A stretch of 9,249 nucleotides of DNA from CALFXN01 sp964451935 (GCA_964451935.1 CAYVKE010000120.1:1-9249), one strand, 5' to 3'; positions 1 to 6,984 are shown, counted from the first letter of the stretch. The notes: generated by a model not told the origin, from the sequence alone. A program made the numbers and translations.

Positions 1-494
1 TCCTCTCCCGGCGTTTTCGATGTCCCCCCCGGCACGATGGCGGACCTCCGGATGGCCGTCCGTGCATTCTGGAAACATGTCGACGCGAAGAAAGCGCCGA
101 CGGCCAAGGATACAAAGACTCTTCTCGAAACCGTTATCCGCGCGTGTGAGCGTCGCAGCCAAAGGAATACGTCTTCCGAGCCCGAAATGAATAACAGAAT
201 GGAGTTCATTGTATTCGCGGAAAACAGAAATCTCTTCTCGGGCCCCGCCGACAAGGCTGACTGCGCCCCGTTCGAGATCTGCGACATCGCGCCCCTGTAT
301 CAACGCGTCGAACCCCAGGTCGAGCGCATCCTGAAAAAGATGGAACAAGAGCCGGATACCTACTGGAGGGACACGCTCACGAAGGTTCAGTTTGTCAGCC
401 GCGTCCGGGGCAAACGGAGGGGAACCTGCTACACGAAAGAAGTTTTCGATCTGCTCTGCGATTATGACGAATTCCGGACGATCCGCCGTATGAA
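1..494 (+). CDS. Unrecognised protein, copy 1 of a family also found at the right edge (5' and 3' ends broken)
   Basis: The frame is open from base 1 and the true start lies left of the window. Aligned with the copy starting at 8759, its first residue matches about residue 58 of that protein, so roughly 57 residues are missing; the ATG at 37 is internal. I do not recognise the family. The best-conserved block is at 187-294: 21 of 36 residues match the right-edge copy, including NRME, FSGP, DKA, FEI and DIAP. The protein looks soluble and charged, with no signal peptide or membrane segment. The frame runs into a 10-N gap at 495. The naive reading continues through the Ns to a stop at 535-537, but the sequence after the gap looks chimeric, and the better continuation is in the same frame from 582 to 723. 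Joined that way the visible part is about 211 residues and the whole protein about 268. Function unknown. Confidence 0.75.
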
Positions 495-504
495 NNNNNN
501 NNNN
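495..504. other. Assembly gap (10 Ns)
   Basis: Ten Ns interrupt the first gene. The 14 bases immediately left of the gap (481-494, atccgccgtatgaa) recur exactly at 568-581, 63 bases after the gap. This suggests a contig join with an unresolved overlap or a chimeric contig end, so the gap length should not be trusted. Confidence 0.95.
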
Positions 505-506
505 TA

Positions 507-581
507 CAAGGGGATATCCGTTCGGCCTGTGCGCTGACCGGAGGCGTATGCGACGTCGTAACCGTTAATCCGCCGTATGAA
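507..581 (+). pseudogene. Methyltransferase-like fragment, probably a chimeric contig end
   Basis: Read in the frame beginning at 507, this stretch encodes a short peptide ending in DVVTVNPPYE. A hydrophobic strand followed by NPPY is motif IV of amino-group S-adenosylmethionine-dependent methyltransferases, and the spacing from GDI to DVV to NPPY resembles the TrmN6 (YfiC) tRNA adenine-N6 methyltransferases. Past the NPPY the same frame gives residues that do not look like that family and stops at about 687-689, whereas another frame continues the left-hand gene. The fragment therefore probably comes from elsewhere in the genome and was joined here through the shared 14-mer at 568-581. It could instead be a real remnant of a neighbouring gene. 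The call rests on one short motif. Confidence 0.4.
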
Positions 582-723
582 AAAGCCGCGCTCCGCAGAG
601 GAGAAGCAAGCGACGTGGAACTTCTGGAAAGCCTGCAAGAAGAAGCTCGGAGAACCGGCGGAATGGATGGACCGCGTGAGCGTTCCCGGTGTTGAATATC
701 TCCCTGACGAACCGGACCGATGA
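577..723 (+). CDS. Probable C-terminal end of the left-edge gene (after the gap)
   Basis: From the ATG at 577 a frame of 48 codons runs to TGA at 721-723. The bases 568-581 repeat those that end the pre-gap contig (481-494), and in both places the reading is Arg-Arg-Met-Lys. Overlaying the two copies therefore carries the left-hand gene straight into this frame. The resulting tail is basic and then acidic, contains WNFWKACKKK and ends with PDEPDR. No Shine-Dalgarno sequence precedes 577, which argues against an independent small gene. The joined product would end 48 bp before the convergent DUF6088 gene. The right-edge paralogue is cut before this region, so the tail cannot be confirmed by comparison here. 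Confidence 0.55.
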   Translation: MKKPRSAEEKQATWNFWKACKKKLGEPAEWMDRVSVPGVEYLPDEPDR

Positions 724-771
724 ACGCCGGGGGGAGAATCTTTCCGAAACGACGCAACGGATTCGTCGAAT

Positions 772-1443
772 TCACGCCCGGAATTTGTTGTGAAGCAGGA
801 TATCCGCCAGCCATAAGGGCATTTTGGGTGCGACCGACACAAGCCGGTCGAAATCCTCGGGCTCCATGTTTTCCTTGATGGTCTTCATGATGTCCTCGTC
901 GACCTCTTTCGGGCCGAGATAGAGCAATGCGATCGCCGCGGCTCCCGCCATGCTTCCCATAATCGGAGCTATGGCTTTTTTTCGTGGCGCAGATTTCAAA
1001 TATATCGGTTGTCGTTTACCGAATCGAAGTACACGCGGGCGACCCGTAGTGCAATACACCTTCGCCATCTGGTTTTGCGTCGTCAGCCTCAAGGCGGAAA
1101 GCGCTCTCTCCGGACTGACCTCGAACACCTCTCCCGTAAGGCGCGATATGGCATCCATTACTGCATCTGTCAATGCAGGTACTACACAGCCGAAAAGCTC
1201 GGACCACTCAGGAAGAACATAAAACCCCCGCATCAGACGAAACAGTTTCTCCGCGCGAACCAGCCTCGACAACGCGTGCGAAACCGTCGTCCTCTTTCCG
1301 AGGTGCGATAGCTCGCACGTCCAGAAGGGGTTTCCCTCGCCCATCTGTCGCGCGAACTCCATGATGTCCTGGGCGACTCCGCCGGGCGTCTTCCCGTGGG
1401 TCTTCCCCGGGGGCTTCGTATCCGTCGAATTCGATATTCTCAT
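772..1443 (-). CDS. DUF6088 / AbiEi-like winged-helix transcriptional regulator (type IV antitoxin family)
   Basis: This 223-residue protein has the usual length and order of the DUF6088 family, relatives of the AbiEi antitoxin of AbiE-type toxin-antitoxin systems. Residues 24-80 form a predicted winged-helix DNA-binding domain, ending in the typical ALSRLVRAEKLFRLMRGFYV block. Next come a P-x-x-x-D-A segment (about 89-95), SPERALSALRLTTQ (110-123, matching the family's A-x-x-x-L-x-L-x-x-Q pattern), a T-x-G-R-x-R strand (133-138) and a PLWLADIL tail (209-216). The start at 1443 is supported by AGAGG on the minus strand (plus-strand 1451-1455), 7 bases upstream. In AbiE systems the partner is the nucleotidyltransferase toxin AbiEii; no such gene is nearby, because the next gene is convergent. 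The protein may regulate itself and the divergent 1688 gene; that is inference. Family confidence is high, antitoxin role low. Confidence 0.8.
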   Translation of the reverse strand: MRISNSTDTKPPGKTHGKTPGGVAQDIMEFARQMGEGNPFWTCELSHLGKRTTVSHALSRLVRAEKLFRLMRGFYVLPEWSELFGCVVPALTDAVMDAISRLTGEVFEVSPERALSALRLTTQNQMAKVYCTTGRPRVLRFGKRQPIYLKSAPRKKAIAPIMGSMAGAAAIALLYLGPKEVDEDIMKTIKENMEPEDFDRLVSVAPKMPLWLADILLHNKFRA

Positions 1444-1470
1444 GACATGACCTCTTTTGCCGGATATAAT
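1442..1470 (+). promoter_or_regulatory. Sigma70-type promoter for the 1688-4490 operon
   Basis: ATGACA at 1442-1447 (five of six to TTGACA), a 17-base spacer and a perfect TATAAT at 1465-1470 make a near-consensus promoter pointing at the 1688 gene. The start of transcription would be near 1477, leaving a leader of about 211 bases. The -35 box overlaps the start codon of the divergent DUF6088 gene at 1441-1443, so the two transcription units overlap. CCGG tetramers flank the -10 box (1460-1463 and 1472-1475), a partly symmetric arrangement that could hold an operator. A weaker, closer alternative is TTGTAC (1630-1635), 18 bases, GATAAC (1654-1659). Confidence 0.5.
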
Positions 1471-1553
1471 ACCGGTTTTTCTGACAAATTCCAGAGAGCG
1501 ATATCACGACCGAAGCCCGGGGCGTTCCCGACGCCGCCGGATTCATATTCGTT

Positions 1554-1576
1554 TCGGCTCCGTTTCGCGGAACCGA
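1554..1576. repeat. Imperfect 9-bp inverted repeat in the divergent intergenic region
   Basis: TCGGCTCCG (1554-1562) and CGGAACCGA (1568-1576) can pair at 8 of 9 positions around the 5-base loop tttcg. It lies within the long leader predicted for the 1688 operon and also between the two divergent genes, so it could be an mRNA hairpin or a protein-binding site. A second short stem, GGCGT (1521-1525) with ACGCC (1531-1535), lies upstream. The rest of the 244-bp gap holds no convincing gene. Confidence 0.4.
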
Positions 1577-1687
1577 CACCGCGGAAGAAAACTCGAGGGG
1601 GTAAAACGCAGATAGGGTCCTTTGGGGTGTTGTACGATTGCCCCGACGAAGAAGATAACGACATTATATCCCTAAGGAGGGGTTCTG

Positions 1688-3550
1688 ATGAAGCGAGGTC
1701 TGATCTGCGAAGATGCGGCGGTTGTGCGGGAATGGTTCGACAGGGAGGTTGCCTGGAATCTCACACAGGGCAACCCGATCGTCGTCGTATCCGACACCGT
1801 TTCGAACCTCCCCGACGCTGCGGCCTCCGCGCCGGTGTTCGCCGCCGGCGCGAATGACGTCATCGACCCGGCGTTCGAATGCCTCCTCGCCTCCAGGTCC
1901 ATTCTCGGAGCCGCCCTGCGGTTCTCTTGCTTCGCGCGCAGAAGAGAAGACGAAGCATCCGCGGATTTCGACACCTCCCTCTCCGCCGCGGGTTCTTTGC
2001 TGGAATCGCTTTTCACCGACGTCCTTCCGGCATGGATCGATGCGGGGGACACGGTGTCGCTGACCGAAGCGATCTTCCGCCGGTGCGCGGATCGCGCCGC
2101 AATCGACGACAACTACAAGATGCCTATGGGCATTCTCGAGACGATTCCGCCCGTCCTCCGTCAGGGGAGGGGCGGCGTCAGGATGCGCGAATGGGGGCCG
2201 AAAATCCTCCGCGTCCGTCCGTCGGATTTCGGCGGCCGATGGCATTTGCGTTTCCTTTTCGACGCGCTCCGTATCGCGTTGCAGCCGTTCACGATGCTTG
2301 TTCCCGACATCGACCGTCTCCCTGCGGAAACCCAGAGGGAGATCGAACGCTGCATGCGTTTCGGATGCAGCGTTCCCGAAACCGATCAGGACACGGCGTT
2401 CGGACTGTGGAACGCAGAAGACTGCAATCGTGTCGAGCCGCTGCTGTACAACGAAGACATTCTTTTCGGACGGTGCCGGAAGAAGGAGAATCTCCGGCTC
2501 TTCCGGAAGCTCGTCAACGCCCGTCTGCGCACACGGAGCGGAAAAATCTCGTTTCTCGGCGAAAAGGACCCGACGGAGCTTTCGGGCGGAGTCCTGCTCT
2601 TCAAGCATTGGGGGCTCTGGTCTCTCGTGTCGACCGAGACGCCGCATCCCTATTATGCCGATGATGCCGCTTCCCGCGACGAGTGGGAGGAATCCGAGGA
2701 CAGGGACTCCGAAATGGAGCGCCTGAAAGCGCTGCTTTCCCGTGCGGATTGGCGCGACACGGAGGAACGCACCGCTCTTGCGCGCAATATCCTCACGGGC
2801 GAAGGCGCATTCGCCAACTGGTATTCTCCGGAGGAAAGAAAGACGTTTGAAGCGACTCCGGACACATTGGAGGCGTGGCTCGTCCCTACGTCGCCGTATA
2901 CCGTCATGCTGACCAGGAGCGAGACTCCGGAGGAGGATGGCGTGAGTTTTTGCGAGAGGATATTTGCGGAAATCGAGAAAGCGCAAGCGCTTTCCGATAC
3001 CCCTGAGGGCTGCCTGAGAAAAATGGAACGAGAGGCGGAAACCAAGCGGAAGCGGCAGGAGCTGATGGATGCCGATCCCGAGTTTTCCGGGCTTGCGGAG
3101 CGCGCCCGGGAGTATGTTCAGCGGATTCCCGCCGAACTGCTCCCCCTCCGTGACCCACGGACGGAACCGCGCAACAGCGATGATGTCGATCCCGAAATCC
3201 TCCTGGAGATGGCGAAAGACTCCGCGATCGGGGGCATTGTCTTCGCACAGATTACGGGTATCTGCCCCCAGCAGTTCTACGCCTACCTCGGGACGCGGAG
3301 GGTGGGATACGTGCGCCTGAAATACGGCTGTCTGACCTGCGAGTACGACGGATGCGGGGGCGAGGTCGTCTTCCAGGCGACGACCGAAGGGTATGACTGC
3401 TTCGAGAACGATGAGGAGAATGTCTTCCTCGTCGCGATCGCGAAGGCGATCCTGCGCCGTTTCGTGGCCGATTGCGACAAGGTCGCGCAGACGCTTCCCG
3501 GATGGGCGTCGTCCGTTCGCGCGCAAAAGTCGGAGGAAGCGGGTGCATGA
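1688..3550 (+). CDS. Unrecognised 620-residue protein
   Basis: The ATG at 1688 follows a strong Shine-Dalgarno sequence (AAGGAGG, 1674-1680) with a 7-base spacer, so the start is secure. I do not recognise the family. It looks cytoplasmic: no signal peptide or membrane segment, and acidic charged linkers at about 325-360 and 410-460. Residues 202-212 (TMLVPDIDRLP) followed by ETQREIERCM look like the Walker B region of an AAA+ ATPase, but I see no glycine-rich P-loop before it, so ATPase activity is not supported. Residues 515-592 look like a compact C-terminal module with YAYLGTRRVGYVRLKYG and EVVF and several cysteines (525, 551, 556, 571); a metal site is possible but has no clear CxxC pairs. 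It is the first gene of an operon with the Sel1 protein, overlapping it by 8 bp, and is divergent from the DUF6088 regulator. The antisense frame is also open over its whole length, a GC-rich shadow. Confidence 0.85.
   Translation: MKRGLICEDAAVVREWFDREVAWNLTQGNPIVVVSDTVSNLPDAAASAPVFAAGANDVIDPAFECLLASRSILGAALRFSCFARRREDEASADFDTSLSAAGSLLESLFTDVLPAWIDAGDTVSLTEAIFRRCADRAAIDDNYKMPMGILETIPPVLRQGRGGVRMREWGPKILRVRPSDFGGRWHLRFLFDALRIALQPFTMLVPDIDRLPAETQREIERCMRFGCSVPETDQDTAFGLWNAEDCNRVEPLLYNEDILFGRCRKKENLRLFRKLVNARLRTRSGKISFLGEKDPTELSGGVLLFKHWGLWSLVSTETPHPYYADDAASRDEWEESEDRDSEMERLKALLSRADWRDTEERTALARNILTGEGAFANWYSPEERKTFEATPDTLEAWLVPTSPYTVMLTRSETPEEDGVSFCERIFAEIEKAQALSDTPEGCLRKMEREAETKRKRQELMDADPEFSGLAERAREYVQRIPAELLPLRDPRTEPRNSDDVDPEILLEMAKDSAIGGIVFAQITGICPQQFYAYLGTRRVGYVRLKYGCLTCEYDGCGGEVVFQATTEGYDCFENDEENVFLVAIAKAILRRFVADCDKVAQTLPGWASSVRAQKSEEAGA
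3532..3537 (+). promoter_or_regulatory. Ribosome binding site that decides the Sel1 gene start
   Basis: GGAGGA lies 5 bases before a GTG at 3543, inside the last codons of the 620-residue gene. It favours GTG 3543 over the further GTG at 3552 and the ATG at 3564, and suggests translational coupling with the upstream gene. Confidence 0.55.
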
Positions 3551-4490
3551 CGTGCGACCGGCGATGTTTTTTTCGACGGTGTTCTGCTGCTCCATGATGT
3601 TGGGTTATTTCGGGACGCCGTTTCTTGCCGCTTCGCGGCCGGAGACGGCGATGCGCCTCATGATGCGGACCGGGAAGGAACATGCCGGGGTGCAGGCTTT
3701 GGAGTGGTTCCGGTATGATGCGGAGAAGGGATGCGCCGAAGCGCAATACATTCTGGGACTGATGCGTGAGAGCGGCTGGGGGTTGCCGAAGGATGACGCA
3801 AAGGCCGCTGTTTGGTACCGCAAAGCCGCGGAACGCGGGCATGCCGCTTCACAGTACAGCCTCGGCCTGATGGTCGCAAACGGCCGGGGCGCACCGAAAA
3901 GCGACGCGGATGCCATTGAGTGGTTCCGCAGGGCCGCCCGACAGGAGCTTCCCGACGCGCAGGTCCGCCTCGGCGTGGCGTATTCGGAAGGCCTGGGCGC
4001 GCCGCAGGACGACGCGGAGGCGATGAAGTGGTTCCGCAGAGCCGCCGAACGGGGGGATCCCCGGGCTTTGTTCCACCTCGGGCTGATGTACGCGAACTGC
4101 CGGGGCATTCTTTTGCCGGACGTGATACTGGCCGAAGAGTGCTTGCGCAGGGCCGCCGAACAGGGGCACACAAACGCCCGGAACCAACTCGGCCGGTTCT
4201 ACCTGTACGGCCCGACCATGATGCAAAACAGATTCCGGGCCGCTTCGTGGTTTCTGAAAGCCGCCGAACAGGGGGACGCCGAGGCGCAGAACAACATCGC
4301 CATGATGTACGCGAAGGGGACGGGCGTGCCGCTGGATAAACGGGAGGCCTACAGCTGGTTTTTCATCGCGGGGAGATTGGGCCACGCAGAAGCTCGCCGT
4401 CACGCCGAAAAAATGAGAGTTCATATCCCCGACGCGGAAGAGATCGAACGCAAGGCCGACGAAACGATCCGCCGGAACGGGTGGAAATGA
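3543..4490 (+). CDS. Exported Sel1-repeat (TPR-like) protein
   Basis: The chosen GTG start gives 315 residues; ATG 3564 would remove seven. Residues 8-30 are hydrophobic after a short head with one arginine and end in PFLAAS, which looks like a signal peptide with cleavage near 30-31. There is no clear lipobox. Residues 64-280 hold six Sel1-like repeats of 36-37 residues (starting at 64, 100, 136, 172, 209 and 245), each with the pattern A-x-x-x-L-G-x-x-Y-x-x-G then A-x-x-W-F-x-x-A-A-E-x-G. A seventh, partial unit follows. Units 4 and 5 have lost the G-x-G-x-P loop. Sel1 repeats are alpha-helical scaffolds for protein-protein contacts; in bacteria many are secreted or periplasmic. The gene overlaps the upstream 620-residue gene by 8 bp and faces the kinase gene convergently. 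The ligand is unknown. Confidence 0.85.
   Translation: MHDVRPAMFFSTVFCCSMMLGYFGTPFLAASRPETAMRLMMRTGKEHAGVQALEWFRYDAEKGCAEAQYILGLMRESGWGLPKDDAKAAVWYRKAAERGHAASQYSLGLMVANGRGAPKSDADAIEWFRRAARQELPDAQVRLGVAYSEGLGAPQDDAEAMKWFRRAAERGDPRALFHLGLMYANCRGILLPDVILAEECLRRAAEQGHTNARNQLGRFYLYGPTMMQNRFRAASWFLKAAEQGDAEAQNNIAMMYAKGTGVPLDKREAYSWFFIAGRLGHAEARRHAEKMRVHIPDAEEIERKADETIRRNGWK
3732..4382 (+). repeat. Coding tandem repeats, about 108 bp per unit (Sel1 units)
   Basis: Six consecutive units of 108-111 bp encode the Sel1 repeats. The last third of each unit is the most alike at DNA level, for example the recurrent gtggttccgcagggccgcc-type stretch near 3921 and 4029. The similarity suggests expansion by unequal recombination, with units 4 and 5 the most diverged. 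Confidence 0.7.
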
Positions 4491-4542
4491 CGCGCCGGTT
4501 TCCGGATCGTCGATGCGGAAGCCTCCGGAGACAATTCCCGGG

Positions 4543-4560
4543 CGGTGACGCCGTTCACCG
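4543..4560 (+). terminator. Weak candidate terminator hairpin between convergent genes
   Basis: CGGTGA (4543-4548) and TCACCG (4555-4560) form a 6-bp stem with a 6-base loop, followed by the moderately T-rich ttcgttgttc. It overlaps the last codons of the minus-strand kinase gene. The T-tract is poor, so this is a weak call. Confidence 0.25.
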
Positions 4561-5742
4561 TTCGTTGTTCAAAAACCGCGCGACGCGCCGCTGCAAATGC
4601 CTTTCGATCGTCCGGAGTCTCTCTTCGGGAAAGGCGTATTCCGGATGCCTTTCAAACGAGAAGTCGACGAGCCGTTTCACCTGCCTGCGCTGAAGTTTCT
4701 TCAGAGAGATCGCGCAGAGTTCGGAATACGTTTCCCTGTAGGGCGGCCTGCGCGTCTGCGCGTAGTTTTCGAGCTTTTCCCCGGTTTCAATCTCGTCGGC
4801 CATCGCGTAGCAGAAGAGCGACGCCCCGTTATCGAAGACGGGGGCCGGCGCGGTGATTTTTCCGGTGCGGTTGTCCCTGAGGACGCCGAAGTTGCCGAAG
4901 TGTCGGTCCTGCTGGTACACAAGGGCGTCGAAGACGATCATACTGCGGATCGCTTCCGAAAAGCGGGCTCCGAGACTATCGAAAAAGCTGATGCAGGCGA
5001 GGATGCCGCCCTGCGGAACGACGACGCCCGCGGACACGAAGGATGTGTCGATATCCGTAAAGAGTCCGCACCGCGACACGAGGCGCCCTTCGCGGAACGT
5101 CAGGCCGTATTCGACGGCGTCGAGCTCCATCTTCCGCGCTATCTGCGAGGCGAAATACTCGCTGTACGGTTCGAGCCCGGAGTTGGCGAAGCCGGAAGTT
5201 CCGCCCTTGTACAGGTAAATGCCGATTCCTTCGATCCCCCACGCCTTCGGAAGCATCCCTCCGGTCGTGAGTTCCGGAGTGACGGAGACGCGGCGGCAGG
5301 GCGTAGCGCGTCCCGTGAGGGCGACGGCGCCCAGGGCGTCGTCGAACGGATTTTCATACGCGTTGCATTCGGCGAATGATCCCGTTTCGTCCGACCGCGA
5401 CACCCGGTAGCTGTCGTTGAGCGACACGCCCTTCGAGGCGTCGAGGATTCCCTTCATGTCGGACCGGCGAAGCCCGAGAGACTCCAGGATCTCGTCGGCG
5501 TGGTATCTGTTTTCCGGAATGATCCGGTCGCGCAGCCACGATTCGATCCCCTCGCAAGACGCCGTCAGGCCGTACGGGAACAGGTGCGTCTTTTCGGACA
5601 GCACGATCGCGTCGCTCACTGCGCAGGCGTTTCCCCTCCTCGCGGGGTCTTCCGGGGAGAGGACGAATTCGAGAAGGGGCTCGTCGTACAGCCGCAGCGT
5701 GTACCGCGCCGCGTCCTCCGGGCGTCGGACTATTCGAGCCAT
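4555..5742 (-). CDS. Divergent HipA-like protein kinase
   Basis: The 395-residue protein carries the HipA-like kinase core. Residues 279-286, DRHFGNFG, match the catalytic D-x-H-x-x-N-F loop, with Asp279, His281 and Asn284 corresponding to Asp309, His311 and Asn314 of E. coli HipA. Asp304 in PVFDNGASLF matches the metal-binding Asp332. A glycine-containing nucleotide loop with a candidate lysine (LYKGG, Lys179) is followed by EPYSE (191-195). It lacks the HipA N-terminal domain; instead residues 50-140 contain an SLNDSY segment (107-112) and ENPF (130-133), and residues 156-168 read PELTTGGMLPKAW. I know this layout from HipA-like proteins of Clostridia and Bacteroides. It should phosphorylate Ser/Thr on an unknown target in the cytoplasm. 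The ATG at 5742 lies inside the end of the upstream hipA-like gene (13-bp overlap) and has no clear ribosome site, so translational coupling is likely. Confidence 0.8.
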   Translation of the reverse strand: MARIVRRPEDAARYTLRLYDEPLLEFVLSPEDPARRGNACAVSDAIVLSEKTHLFPYGLTASCEGIESWLRDRIIPENRYHADEILESLGLRRSDMKGILDASKGVSLNDSYRVSRSDETGSFAECNAYENPFDDALGAVALTGRATPCRRVSVTPELTTGGMLPKAWGIEGIGIYLYKGGTSGFANSGLEPYSEYFASQIARKMELDAVEYGLTFREGRLVSRCGLFTDIDTSFVSAGVVVPQGGILACISFFDSLGARFSEAIRSMIVFDALVYQQDRHFGNFGVLRDNRTGKITAPAPVFDNGASLFCYAMADEIETGEKLENYAQTRRPPYRETYSELCAISLKKLQRRQVKRLVDFSFERHPEYAFPEERLRTIERHLQRRVARFLNNER

Positions 5743-6984
5743 CGGCGCGCTGTGGCGGTTCGTTCCGTCACGTCGCTGAGGATCCTCGACGCGAGGGACG
5801 CGTCGATGCGCGATACGGGGAGCATCGCCGGAAGCGCGTCGTCGATTCGCGCAAGGAGGTCGAGCATCCGTTCCGCGCTCACGTATCGCCGGACGAAGGC
5901 GCAGAGCGTTTCAACGTCCTCCGGTTCTTGAACGGCGAGTCGGCGCGCCCCTTCGTCCGTATCGAACAGGAGCGCGAAGTAGGGCAGATTGTAGACCGCG
6001 AGGTTCGACACGTCGTACAGCGGCGCGGGGCGGAGTTTCATTCCGTAGGCGGGGGAACCGGACACGACGAACGAGAAGTTCCGAAGGTGCATGTCCGTGT
6101 TTCCGATACACATCGAGAAGAAGAGCCCTTCCGCGAGACTCCCCCGGGAAGCCGTATCTTCTTCAGGAATTGTCGTGACGAGTTCTTCCGCCCGGAAATC
6201 GTACTTCTCGCTGTCGCTTCCTAGGCCGGTCCCGCATATCACGGGCGCTTCGACAAAGAGTTCGGGTTCATCTCCGGCGACGTCGAACCTTCGCGACAAA
6301 AGCCCGTCTCCGATGTCCGGCAGTCCGGTATCGACGAGAACGCTCTTCGCGCAGTCGAGGCCGATCCGGGCGGCGAGCGAACAGAACAGATGCTCGTTCG
6401 CGACGAATTCCGGAAGCGACGCATGGCGCGACCACGAAGGGGCCGTCTTGAGGATCGCGTTCCCCCGCTCCCCCTCTTCCGGCAATCGGATGACATCCGG
6501 CCCCGCAACGACGACGATCTTGTCCTGCGTTCCGGAAAAGAGCGAAACGTCCCGGGCCCGCCTGGATGCGACGCTCCGGAGGACATCTTCAGGAATCGAC
6601 AGCGTTCCGGCGACGACGTCGCCGAAAGGGACTTCCGGGAAGTGTTCCGGGACGTCTTTCGCGAGCGCATCGTCAAACGATAGCGCCGGGTGATCGCGGA
6701 TCGACGTGAGGAGACACAGCGGGTCGGCCCGCCCGACCAGGCTGATCAGGCGGTCGTACCGCCGCCTCTCCGACAGGAGCGACTTGAAAACGCCGAAGAG
6801 CCGGTCGCTCTCTCCGGAAAGCCCGGGAAGGCATCCTAATGTCGACGCCCGCCCCGCTTCCGACGGCGCGAAACGGAAGACGCCCCGGTCGTCATGGGAG
6901 AGCGTTCCCGCATACGCCCCGCGGAAGTACACGGGAACGTCGCCGGATTCCCGGAGCGGAGAAAGCCCGTCGTTGCGTTCGCCC
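5730..6984 (-). CDS. HipA-family serine/threonine kinase, 5' end lost in assembly gap
   Basis: Numbered from the GTG at 6932, the protein is 400 residues, and the frame stays open for 17 more codons to the gap at 6985. E. coli HipA begins only a few residues before the equivalent of VYFRGAYAGTL, so the start is either GTG 6932, which lacks a ribosome site, or in the gap. The HipA N-terminal domain spans about 1-110. The kinase core shows SGTQDK (133-138), ILKTAP (160-165), NE (179-180), SRRFD (213-217), NTDMHLRNFS (278-287, catalytic Asp280, His282, Asn285) and PLYDVSN (304-310, metal-binding Asp307), all present in active HipA. In the best-known member the kinase inactivates glutamyl-tRNA synthetase and is held by the HTH antitoxin HipB. 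No HipB gene is visible, and a 144-base gap could hide only part of one. It heads an operon with the second kinase. Confidence 0.88.

Noticed and set aside
740..772. Possible terminator stem CGACG/CGTCG (about 750-767) between convergent genes
   Set aside because: The stem is only 5 bp with a long loop and no T-tract on either strand.
395..842. Minus-strand frames across the 10-N gap
   Set aside because: They depend on reading through Ns, lie antisense to the left-edge gene and have low-information arginine/serine-rich translations.
1440..1664. 74-codon minus-strand frame whose TGA overlaps the DUF6088 ATG (ATGA)
   Set aside because: The overlap looks like coupling, but there is no ribosome site before its ATG, no recognisable domain, and it would cover the divergent promoter region.
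1447..1857. Plus-strand frame starting at the ATG at 1447 and running into the 1688 gene
   Set aside because: It overlaps the well-supported 1688 gene by about 170 bases, has no ribosome site, and its ATG lies within the promoter.
1664..3595. 643-codon open frame on the minus strand, antisense to the 620-residue gene
   Set aside because: It has no ribosome site, a shadow-like arginine/proline-rich composition and ends in the promoter region. The plus-strand gene has a strong AAGGAGG and coupled downstream gene. GC-rich genes often leave the antisense frame open.
3732..4382. Regular repeats about 108 bp apart that could suggest a CRISPR or minisatellite
   Set aside because: The units are coding, in frame and diverged throughout with no unique spacers, so they are Sel1 protein repeats.
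4597..5379. 260-codon plus-strand frame inside the divergent kinase gene
   Set aside because: It is antisense to a gene with clear HipA-like catalytic motifs and shows no recognisable domain or ribosome site.
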